NCBI GenBank assembly: GCA_021108415.1
Contig: JAIOQX010000002.1
Coordinates: 186,001-250,000 of the forward strand
Direction: 5' to 3'
Source of the DNA: Acholeplasmataceae bacterium
GTDB taxonomy: Bacteria > Bacillota_I > Bacilli_A > Acholeplasmatales > Acholeplasmataceae
DNA length: 64,000 nt
Shown here: one piece after another, positions 27,408 to 34,763 of the stretch
Layout: every line of letters starts with the position of its first letter
Position numbering within the stretch: the stretch's first letter is position 1
Position numbers and translations under genes: made by a program
Notes under the pieces: model-generated
Database searches by the model: none
The model's input: only the letters and a program-made list of their open reading frames with translations
Told to the model about the DNA's origin: nothing

Positions 27408-28129
27408 TTTTTATCACTTCTCTCATATACTTTAACATGCTCTATTTTGAATGATATCGGAAACATACCATCATCAATATTTCCACCCCAATTACCACCA
27501 ATAGCTAGGTTTAAAATTATATAAAATGGTTGGTCGAATGGCCATTGCTCTTTTGATGCATCCTTTTGCTTTTTAAATGTCACCATATGCAAATCATCAA
27601 TAAAAAATGATATTTCATTTTCACACCATTCAATACTATACAAATGAAACCCGTCTAGTAACTTACTGTTTTCATAAACATATGTTGGTTGATTTTGAAT
27701 GTTATGGTTAAATGATTTTGAGTGAAGAGAAAAATGGAAAAAGCCTTTATGATTACCAACATGTTCCATAATATCTATTTCTCCACATAATGGCCAACCA
27801 TTTTCATTAATATTTTCACCTAAAAGCCAGATTGCTGGCCAAGTCCCCATTCCTTTTGGCACTTGTGCCATAACTTCAACACGACCATATTTAATGTGTT
27901 TTTTATTCTTTGTTGTTATTTTTGCTGATGTATAATTTCTATTTTCAAATTTCTCTTTATGTGCAACAATATTTAATACACGGTCTTGTATAAATATGTT
28001 TTTCTCTTGATTCGTGTAAAATTGATCTTCATTATTTCCAAATCCATGACCACCAGTTTCAATATTCCAAATACTGAGGTCTAGCTTATTTTGATCAAAT
28101 AGATCTTGCCATACAAGTTTATAATCCAT
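27404..28129 (-). CDS. Cytoplasmic GH16 beta-glucanase
   Basis: The 241-aa protein is a bare GH16 domain. The catalytic signature GEIDIME is intact (E117 nucleophile, E122 acid/base), with GTWPAIWLLG and GWPLC in front. It starts directly at the fold (DYKLVWQDLFDQNKL) and has no signal peptide or lipobox, so it should act in the cytoplasm. The ATG at 28129 follows AGGAG by 6 bases; a longer reading to 28177 would overlap the cupin gene. It probably trims imported beta-1,3-oligosaccharides for the phosphorylases. Cytosolic GH16 enzymes are uncommon, as most are secreted. Confidence 0.9.
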   Translation of the reverse strand: MDYKLVWQDLFDQNKLDLSIWNIETGGHGFGNNEDQFYTNQEKNIFIQDRVLNIVAHKEKFENRNYTSAKITTKNKKHIKYGRVEVMAQVPKGMGTWPAIWLLGENINENGWPLCGEIDIMEHVGNHKGFFHFSLHSKSFNHNIQNQPTYVYENSKLLDGFHLYSIEWCENEISFFIDDLHMVTFKKQKDASKEQWPFDQPFYIILNLAIGGNWGGNIDDGMFPISFKIEHVKVYERSDKK

Positions 28130-28139
28130 AAAATACTCC

Positions 28140-28535
28140 TCATTTTGTTGACTGTAAAACTTTAATCTCTTCTGCATTTAAATATATTCTATGAGAATTA
28201 CCATCACAAGTATTTTCTTCCTCTACAATAAGTATTTGTGCATCTTTAGACAGTGCGTGAGCATGATATACCCCTTTTGGAATACGATAAATATTTTGAG
28301 GCTCTAAAGAAATATGTTCATATGTCTTTGGAGACAATTCTTTTAGTAGATACATATCGCATTTCCCTTGAAGAAGTATAAAAATTTCATCTGTTTCATG
28401 ATGACATTCAATAAAATTAAGTTTTTTTAAGTCAAGTTCGTTAATATAATTTAATTTTGCAATTCTCCATGATTGAAAGTTTAATATTTTTTCATATCCA
28501 ATTCCTTCAACATCATAAGCCTCATACAATTTCAT
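28140..28535 (-). CDS. Cupin-like small protein
   Basis: The 131-aa cytoplasmic protein looks like a single cupin. ECHHETDEIFILLQGKCDMYLL (~43-64) matches the H-x-H...E...G motif 1, and PQNIYRIPKGVYHAHAL (~79-95) matches motif 2 with its His. It could bind a metal or a sugar. It lies between GH94 (overlap of 14 bases) and the cytosolic GH16, so a role in oligoglucan metabolism is expected: an isomerase, a mutarotase-like enzyme or a ligand sensor. No precise family was recognised. Confidence 0.7.
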   Translation of the reverse strand: MKLYEAYDVEGIGYEKILNFQSWRIAKLNYINELDLKKLNFIECHHETDEIFILLQGKCDMYLLKELSPKTYEHISLEPQNIYRIPKGVYHAHALSKDAQILIVEEENTCDGNSHRIYLNAEEIKVLQSTK

Positions 28536-31029
28536 CTAGATGCACCTCAATATTTCCATTAATTTTTGTAATTGGTAATTTTACGCGTTTTTTATTCATG
28601 AATATTTCTTTAATTTTATATTGACCAAAAGTTAAGTCTTTATGATTATAATATGTGATTTTTACCGTTTGATTAAATACATTCGTTACAATAGACGCAC
28701 TTTGATTGATAAAATCTTCTTTTGTCAATCTCGGATTAAATGTTAATGATCCTAAATTAAACTCTAACCCATAAACCTGTTTTCTGAGTAGTAGCAACAA
28801 CCAACTTGCTGAGCCTGTCAGATATGTATATTTTCCATGCCCTTTATCTGAAAAATATTCAGGTATACCAGCAAGTATTTGTGAATCTTCTTTTTGAGCT
28901 TGTTTCAATAATTCAAATACAGCTTCTCTTGCCTCATATATCAAATTATACTCATATAATCCATAGGCATACATCATAACCATGTGTGAAAATACTGCAC
29001 CATTTTCTTTATGATTATATGCAAAACCAAACGCTCTACCCATATTAGTTAATACTTTTTGATAATCCGTATTAAGATGATATCCTCCTACACTCTTGTC
29101 AAATAGTTTTGATTTCGTGTATGCTGCAATTTTTTTTGCTTGGGTGTGATTAGGTGTGTGTGATAACAATGCCATCGCTTGGCCGGTTAAAGCAACAGAG
29201 TTTTCATCATCTAATAATTCTCCGTTTTTATCATAATAACTTTGATATTTAAATTTTTCAAATGCTTTATCATTAATAAAACTCTTCTTTTCTTCAGATA
29301 TATTTAATAAAATACGACTTAAAGTATTTATGTCAAATGTTTTTTTGTATCCTTCAAATAACGATACTTTGTCAAAAAAATCATTTAGTTTTGCATGATC
29401 TACTAATAACATTTCAACATCAGCTAACAACTGTATCGATTCAACATCCAAATGTTTTATTAAACGTGCTATGATACTTAAATTTTCAGCGTACATGTGC
29501 GTGAAAGATATTGTTTCACCATTTTCATGTGCCATATCAAGTCCATCATTCCAGTCTGCGTCTTCTAATCTGGTAAATCCATTTTTTCCAATATTATGAA
29601 ATCCAACTAAATTTTCAATAAGTAAATGTTCTAATATAGACCCTTTATAAATTTTATTGTTTTTGTCGATTAATATGTTTGTATTATTAGATTTTTTAAT
29701 TCGTTTTGTATAATGTGTAAACTGATCAGAGAAATATGTTTGTTCTTTTAATAAAAAATCTATATCTCCAGTTTCATCGATGTATAGTTTAACCGTTATC
29801 AATGGCCACGCACCATGATCAGACCATACTCTAGTAATGTGATTTCGATCAGCTTTAAATTCTCCAGAATCTTCACCTATTATGGTTGCATTCGAACCAT
29901 CAATTCTAACTCCTTGAAAATTATTAAATAAAAGTTCATAAACACTGTCGTCATTCATCATGATTAATGCAAGTAAATCTTGCCATAAATCTCGCCATCC
30001 TCTTCCGCCTTTACCATAATCATGATGCGGCATAAAAGAATTTCCATAGTATCTTCTTAGTAATGGTTGCAATGAAACCCAGTTTAATTGCTTCGATGTT
30101 TCTTTTGAATCAATTTCAAATTTCAATTGATTTAAATAAGATTTAAAAAATGTTTTAACTTCATCTAATGCTTTGTTAAATCCAGATTCTGATAAATAGG
30201 ATTTAATAAATTTATTAGTGTCAATATCTTCTTTTTGTATAGATATTGCCATATAAAAAGTAACACTTTGATTTGGCTTTACAGTTATTTCATCAAATGA
30301 GATCCCACCCATTGCTTCATAACCATTTATCTGATATTTGTTATCTTTTAATCGATTTAAACCTTTAGGAAAATGAAAGGACCCCTGATTTATAAAATCT
30401 TCTACCGTTGGAATATAACCTTTGATATTCATTTCATCACTATGTGCAAAGAAATAATAAATTGTATCATTAAGTTGATGTCCTCTTTCATCAAAAGAAA
30501 GAGTAGGTTTCACTTTTATTGCTCCATCATTAGCATGAATTGTTTGAAGTAAAGATGTTACATGACGATGATCATGAATATTATCAACGCTTCGAGCATA
30601 TATCGGTGTTGCAGTTGTTATCCTTAAATTTTGATTTGATTTTGATTTGTTTGTATATGTTATTTGATGAACTTCTGCCATATCATTGAGTAGTACAAAA
30701 GATACTGTTGATATATCATGTTGTTTATTATGTCGATTTACTTTTTGATATAATGGTGCAACCTCGTAATCAATACTATCATCTTGTTGCAGATAGGTCT
30801 GTCCATTTAAGAAATATAAATTATTATCGATATCAAAAATTACATTTCTTGATTGTGTATGTTCAAAAAGTTCTAACTCTGAAGTAGGTTCGGTCGCATA
30901 ATGATGCATATCAGTTTTTATATCACCACCAAAAAAGGGAGTTATAGACGATCTAAACCCTTTTAAATTAAACATTGGGAAATAATATCCAATGTTCTGG
31001 TTATGTTTAATATGCTTTTTTATAATCAT
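28522..31029 (-). CDS. GH94-type glycoside phosphorylase
   Basis: The protein has 835 aa, close to cellobiose phosphorylase (~810), and no signal peptide. The N-terminal beta-sandwich (~10-270) begins with a substrate-lid-like stretch (FRSSITPFFGGDIKTD). The catalytic barrel has GGRGWRDLWQDLLALI (~341-356) and ADWNDGLD (~491-498), which holds the general-acid Asp of GH94. C-terminal GHGKYTYLTGSASWLLLLL matches the phosphate-binding GTGSASW region. It likely cleaves a beta-linked gluco-disaccharide or oligosaccharide (laminaribiose type given context) to glucose-1-phosphate. First gene of its operon, with GAGGTGG before the ATG. Confidence 0.85.
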   Translation of the reverse strand: MIIKKHIKHNQNIGYYFPMFNLKGFRSSITPFFGGDIKTDMHHYATEPTSELELFEHTQSRNVIFDIDNNLYFLNGQTYLQQDDSIDYEVAPLYQKVNRHNKQHDISTVSFVLLNDMAEVHQITYTNKSKSNQNLRITTATPIYARSVDNIHDHRHVTSLLQTIHANDGAIKVKPTLSFDERGHQLNDTIYYFFAHSDEMNIKGYIPTVEDFINQGSFHFPKGLNRLKDNKYQINGYEAMGGISFDEITVKPNQSVTFYMAISIQKEDIDTNKFIKSYLSESGFNKALDEVKTFFKSYLNQLKFEIDSKETSKQLNWVSLQPLLRRYYGNSFMPHHDYGKGGRGWRDLWQDLLALIMMNDDSVYELLFNNFQGVRIDGSNATIIGEDSGEFKADRNHITRVWSDHGAWPLITVKLYIDETGDIDFLLKEQTYFSDQFTHYTKRIKKSNNTNILIDKNNKIYKGSILEHLLIENLVGFHNIGKNGFTRLEDADWNDGLDMAHENGETISFTHMYAENLSIIARLIKHLDVESIQLLADVEMLLVDHAKLNDFFDKVSLFEGYKKTFDINTLSRILLNISEEKKSFINDKAFEKFKYQSYYDKNGELLDDENSVALTGQAMALLSHTPNHTQAKKIAAYTKSKLFDKSVGGYHLNTDYQKVLTNMGRAFGFAYNHKENGAVFSHMVMMYAYGLYEYNLIYEAREAVFELLKQAQKEDSQILAGIPEYFSDKGHGKYTYLTGSASWLLLLLRKQVYGLEFNLGSLTFNPRLTKEDFINQSASIVTNVFNQTVKITYYNHKDLTFGQYKIKEIFMNKKRVKLPITKINGNIEVHLDEIV

Positions 31030-31040
31030 TTTACCACCTC

Positions 31041-31056
31041 AAGAAATCGGTTTCCT
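31041..31056 (-). promoter_or_regulatory. LacI-type operator of the GH94 operon
   Basis: The minus strand reads AGGAAACCGATTTCTT, the same palindrome as at 26294 and 26316. It covers the expected transcription start just before the GH94 RBS. Confidence 0.75.
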
Positions 31057-31062
31057 ATTTCC

Positions 31063-31090
31063 ATTATAATAGAATTATCTCAAAAGTAAA
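31063..31090 (-). promoter_or_regulatory. Promoter of the GH94-cupin-GH16-LacI operon
   Basis: The -10 box TATAAT (31063-31068) has a -35-like TTTACT (31085-31090) at 16 bp. A cre-like element (minus ATGTAAGCGTTTCAT, 31108-31122, one mismatch to consensus) lies about 18 bp upstream of the -35. Confidence 0.65.
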
Positions 31091-31123
31091 GTTTTTTTTC
31101 AAAAAAAATGAAACGCTTACATA

Positions 31124-31147
31124 AAAAAAGAAGCTTATCACTTCTTT
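31124..31147 (-). terminator. Terminator of the GH30 gene
   Basis: The stem AAAGAAG/CTTCTTT (31127-31133 and 31141-31147) has a 7-base loop and is followed by a T-run on the minus strand. It starts 11 bases after the GH30 stop and separates it from the GH94 operon. Confidence 0.75.
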
Positions 31148-31157
31148 TCTTCGTAAT

Positions 31158-32462
31158 TTATATGATAATAGTTGAAATACTACGTGCTTTACTTAGTACT
31201 ATAACTTGTTCACTTAATCCTGATATTTCTATTTTGAAATCTTTTTCTTTTTCGTTTTGAATCACAATAGCATAACTGTTATCTGGGTTTTTAAAGGCAA
31301 TATAGAATAAATCTTGATCGCCTCTAGACTCTATTTGCACAGCACCTGGTTTGATGAATTTTGAAAAATGCCCAATATAATAGTAACTTAAATTTTTATA
31401 GATTTCTTCATTAAAGACTTTTATATGAATAGGTGCAGAACATAAATTGTTTACATGATTAGGTCCACCAACGTCATCTAAAAACAAATTCCAATCTAAA
31501 TATCCCTCATTATAATTTCTTAAGTCATTTAAAATATTCCTTCCATATCTCTCACCAATTTCATATTGGCCAAAATGTGGTCCATTTTCTTGACATCCTT
31601 CGGTAAAAAGTAAATGTTTATCAGGAAAAGCTTCATGTGTTTTTTTTACTTCATCATATTGTTCTTGATCATACCAATGAAATGCTGTTCCATATACGTA
31701 CTTAGCTGCTTCTTTATCATTTAAAACTTCTTGTGTTCTATTAAACATTTGATCTCTATTATGATCCCATATATAGATATTTTGATTAAGTCCATGTTGT
31801 TCAAAGGTTTTTCCTAATACTTTAACAAATCTAGCTTCATCTTTTGAATCATAAATACAAGAGTCCCATCTTTGTGCGGCCATGGGTTCATTTTGCACTG
31901 TAACTGAAAAAATATTAATGCCTTTTTCTTCATACGCTTTAATAAATTTTACAAAATAATTTGCCCATGTTTGATCATATTTAGGGAGCAATTTGCCACC
32001 TTTAATTGGCGAATTATTATCCTTCATCCAAAATGGAGGTGTCCAAGGTGAAGCTAAAATTTTTATATTTTGTTGACTTATAGTTTGAGCATCTTTTATC
32101 AAATCAATGATTGGTTGATCTCTTTTTATGGAAAACGAGTCAAGTGAGTCATCATAGTCATTGATATATAAATAACTATTTAAACTAAAGTCGCATCCAT
32201 GAATAGAAACTCTACCAATGTTGTAACCTAATCCATCAACTGGATCAAAATAAGTTTTTATTGCTTTCAACCTTTGTTCTTTGCTTATTCTTAGAAGATT
32301 ATATGCACTTGATTCTGTAAATGCTCCGCCAAAACCAATAATAGTTTGCATAGTCTTTTTTTTATCAAGAATAAGCTTCATTGTCAATCTTGGAAATTCT
32401 TCTTTGTTAATTACTACGTTTAATCTTTCATTATCATATTTACTTGTTCTAATATGTTTCAC
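31158..32462 (-). CDS. GH30-family beta-glycosidase (cytoplasmic)
   Basis: The 434-aa protein has no signal peptide. The (beta/alpha)8 barrel has IIGFGGAFTESSAYNL near the N-terminus, SPWTPPFWMK, TVQNEPMA (acid/base Glu ~192) and LLFTEGCQENG (nucleophile Glu ~288), all typical of GH30 subfamilies 1 and 3. A short C-terminal beta domain follows (~370-434). Family members are beta-glucosidases or beta-1,6-glucanases; removing beta-1,6 branches of laminarin would complement the 1,3-specific enzymes (inference). I start at GTG 32462 because AGAGG is 8 bases upstream; a GTG at 32471 abuts it. Confidence 0.88.
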   Translation of the reverse strand: MKHIRTSKYDNERLNVVINKEEFPRLTMKLILDKKKTMQTIIGFGGAFTESSAYNLLRISKEQRLKAIKTYFDPVDGLGYNIGRVSIHGCDFSLNSYLYINDYDDSLDSFSIKRDQPIIDLIKDAQTISQQNIKILASPWTPPFWMKDNNSPIKGGKLLPKYDQTWANYFVKFIKAYEEKGINIFSVTVQNEPMAAQRWDSCIYDSKDEARFVKVLGKTFEQHGLNQNIYIWDHNRDQMFNRTQEVLNDKEAAKYVYGTAFHWYDQEQYDEVKKTHEAFPDKHLLFTEGCQENGPHFGQYEIGERYGRNILNDLRNYNEGYLDWNLFLDDVGGPNHVNNLCSAPIHIKVFNEEIYKNLSYYYIGHFSKFIKPGAVQIESRGDQDLFYIAFKNPDNSYAIVIQNEKEKDFKIEISGLSEQVIVLSKARSISTIII

Positions 32463-32484
32463 TTTAATCACCTCTATTCTATTA

Positions 32485-32512
32485 ATTATAATTGATAAAT
32501 TAAAAAAATCAA
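32485..32512 (-). promoter_or_regulatory. Promoter of the GH30 gene
   Basis: The -35 box TTGATT (32507-32512), a 16-bp spacer and the -10 box TATAAT (32485-32490). Unlike its neighbours it has no LacI-type palindrome. Confidence 0.65.
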
Positions 32513-32534
32513 CAATAACTTTTACCTAAAAAGA

Positions 32535-32554
32535 AAAGAAGCTAGTGCTTCTTT
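32535..32554 (-). terminator. Terminator overlapping a stop codon
   Basis: The stem AAAGAAGC/GCTTCTTT (32535-32542 and 32547-32554) has a 4-base loop that includes two bases of the TAG stop (32542-32544) of the membrane-protein gene. A TTTTC tail follows on the minus strand. Confidence 0.75.
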
Positions 32555-33282
32555 CTCTTGATTAGAAAATATAGTACTGAACCAAAGACAATATCCAAGA
32601 CAATATATATTGTCATATTTCTGATTATTGATGGATAAACATAGGTATCTTGATCAATGAGTTCTTCCAAATAATCAGATTCCATCCCAGGGTTAAAATC
32701 GTCATCAATTTCGGGGTATGCTTGGGATGTAAAATTTTGATTAAAATTGGCAAACATATCACCATTATAGTCATATAATTCAAATTCAACTTCCAAATTT
32801 TCTTCAAAATTAACCGCATAAAAGTAAAATGACATTAGCGATAAACCATAACTTACAGCAGCGCCTTCATAATCTGGTTCTGTATAAGTTTCATAAATAG
32901 TTTCATTGGGCTGATCGCCATTTAATTTTATTACTCTAATACCTGTTTGATCATCTAAATCTTCTATGTCTTCCGCATAATCTACATCTGATGTTGGGAC
33001 AATAAATAAACCAAATTGATTGATATATTTCTCATCATCTTTTCCAATCACATGATATACATCAATGATATAATCATCAGTTTCTTCATGATGGATCATT
33101 TTATATGATATGGATTGCATACTAATAAAATCATCAAAGTCAAGTGTATTTACAGCTTCTTCAGCAAGTTCATAATAAACATCATAGACCCTTTGATTGT
33201 ATGAAAGTGTTAATGTGATAAAGTAAATACCAACACCTAGAACTAAACTTATGACGAAATAAATAATTATGAATTTTTTCAT
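32542..33282 (-). CDS. Hypothetical two-helix membrane protein
   Basis: The 246-aa protein has an N-terminal helix (~5-27, or signal anchor) and a C-terminal helix (~222-242) followed by KRKKH. The middle is an acidic outside domain rich in Asp, Glu and Tyr (for example DYAEDIEDLDDQTG). I recognise no family. It starts with AAAGGAG and overlaps the peptidase gene by ATGA, so it is the third gene of an esterase-peptidase operon. The terminator stem begins within its last codons. Confidence 0.8.
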   Translation of the reverse strand: MKKFIIIYFVISLVLGVGIYFITLTLSYNQRVYDVYYELAEEAVNTLDFDDFISMQSISYKMIHHEETDDYIIDVYHVIGKDDEKYINQFGLFIVPTSDVDYAEDIEDLDDQTGIRVIKLNGDQPNETIYETYTEPDYEGAAVSYGLSLMSFYFYAVNFEENLEVEFELYDYNGDMFANFNQNFTSQAYPEIDDDFNPGMESDYLEELIDQDTYVYPSIIRNMTIYIVLDIVFGSVLYFLIKRKKH

Positions 33283-33962
33283 TTTCTTATAACTCCTTTT
33301 TTGTTATATAATTGTAATGCTGTATTTATAGTTTTGATTTCTTTATTATGATAGATAATCGCTCCATCATCAGGTATTCCATAAATATTTTTATGTGTTA
33401 GTCTATGCATTTTTCTTAATGCACTTTTTTGTGTTTTCCTTCTTCTATAATGAACTTCAACAATGAATTCATTGATTAATGATAGACCTTCCTGAAGACT
33501 GAAACAGTCATAATCAACGTCTTTTGAAATATGATAATCATCAAATTGAATCATTGCACCCGCTGAAGATCCAATAAAAATTTTATCTTTTGATTCTAAA
33601 AGTTCTTTTAAATCAAATTCTATAATTCTTTTCATCATCAAATCTGGAGAACCACCTGGAAAATAGATAATTTCTACTTCATTAATTTTCTTATGAGCCA
33701 TCTCTTTTGTGTCATCATAATAATAAACCCATGAAATTTGATTTTCTTTGATACCATAAGGTGCAAAACTATCAATCATTTTTTGATAATATTCTCCACC
33801 TTTTTTGTAATATAGGTCGTATGCTTCTTTTGAATTAATATGCTTATCAAAAAAAGAAAACGCAATGATACAAACCCTAAACTCACTTTTGATAATGTCT
33901 TTTAATTCATCAACCATTTCAGCATTACCAATAATGCCTCTTGATAGTAATATATGTGTCAT
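33279..33962 (-). CDS. Peptidase S51 family protein (dipeptidase E-like)
   Basis: The 227-aa cytoplasmic protein is of the class I glutamine-amidotransferase-like fold. The nucleophile elbow is FIGSSAGAMI (Ser ~132), with YFPGGSPDLMMKRI ahead of it and the possible catalytic His in VEVHYRRR. Family members release N-terminal Asp dipeptides or process cyanophycin. The later GIPDDGA replaces a common EG(T/S)A element, so activity is likely but specificity is open. Both ends overlap neighbours by ATGA, which indicates coupled translation. Confidence 0.85.
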   Translation of the reverse strand: MTHILLSRGIIGNAEMVDELKDIIKSEFRVCIIAFSFFDKHINSKEAYDLYYKKGGEYYQKMIDSFAPYGIKENQISWVYYYDDTKEMAHKKINEVEIIYFPGGSPDLMMKRIIEFDLKELLESKDKIFIGSSAGAMIQFDDYHISKDVDYDCFSLQEGLSLINEFIVEVHYRRRKTQKSALRKMHRLTHKNIYGIPDDGAIIYHNKEIKTINTALQLYNKKGVIRK

Positions 33963-34693
33963 TTAATCCCTCTTTTTAAAAATTCTTTAGCTAATCTAGT
34001 CCAATCAGAAATATAGCCATATGTGTCTATATAATCTTTGTCGGTCATATCTTCATACTTTACCTCTAGGGTTGCTACTGATATACCATGTCTTCCTGTT
34101 GGATATAGATGACTTTCACAATAAACATTGTTTGCGCGAAGTGCTTCGATGAATAGTATACTATTTTCAACAGGCACACTCATGTCAGTCATTGTATGCA
34201 TAATAAATGTTGGTGGAAATTGAGAATGAATTCTCTTTTCCATAGATACAGCCTCTAATTCATCAGTTGTCGGTTTCTTTTTATATAAGTTAACAAATGA
34301 ATTATAGTGCATATACCTAGGATTTGTCGTAATAACTGGATAACATAATATCAGTTTATCTACATAATTAGCATATAAACTTGATATCATTGCACCAAAA
34401 TGTCCACCTGCACTAAAACCTATGATATATATTCTATTAATCATTTCATGTTCTTTTAATATTTCTAATAATTCTAAAGCTTCTTTGTGTATTTCAGGAT
34501 AAGCTATTTGTTCTTCTCGATAATAATAAATAGCTTGATGATAATCATCTGAAAAAGTGTTTGCAACTACACCTGCTTCTCTTTCTGATGCATATAAATA
34601 TCCACCACCAGGAAGGATTAAAACTAGATCTCTTTTTGTTTCATCAATTAGATTTAATTCATAGAAATTTTTACTCTTTAAATTGTATCTCAT
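33959..34693 (-). CDS. Alpha/beta hydrolase, BD-FAE-like esterase
   Basis: The 244-aa cytoplasmic protein has an oxyanion-type LILPGGGYLYAS (~26-37), nucleophile elbow GFSAGGHFG (Ser ~96), and MTDMSVPVENS and GRHGIS, which supply the Asp and His of the triad (~179 and ~212). The HGGGY-like loop reads PGGGY. Relatives are small carbohydrate esterases (acetyl or feruloyl). First gene of a three-gene operon with GAGGGG before the ATG. A possible role is deacylation of imported sugars (inference). Confidence 0.87.
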   Translation of the reverse strand: MRYNLKSKNFYELNLIDETKRDLVLILPGGGYLYASEREAGVVANTFSDDYHQAIYYYREEQIAYPEIHKEALELLEILKEHEMINRIYIIGFSAGGHFGAMISSLYANYVDKLILCYPVITTNPRYMHYNSFVNLYKKKPTTDELEAVSMEKRIHSQFPPTFIMHTMTDMSVPVENSILFIEALRANNVYCESHLYPTGRHGISVATLEVKYEDMTDKDYIDTYGYISDWTRLAKEFLKRGIK

Positions 34694-34714
34694 ATTATAC
34701 CCCTCGTCTATAGT

Positions 34715-34723
34715 ATTATAGCA
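34715..34723 (-). promoter_or_regulatory. Extended -10 promoter of the esterase operon
   Basis: The minus strand reads TGCTATAAT, a full extended -10, 22 bases before the ATG. Confidence 0.6.
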
Positions 34724-34740
34724 TAATTTAAAGATTAAAA

Positions 34741-34763
34741 AAAACTGTCTTATAGACAGTTTT
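34741..34763 (-). terminator. Terminator of the GGDEF-EAL gene
   Basis: A 10-bp perfect stem, AAAACTGTCT/AGACAGTTTT (34741-34750 and 34754-34763), has a 3-base loop and an eight-T tail on the minus strand. The arm touches the TAA stop at 34763. Confidence 0.88.
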
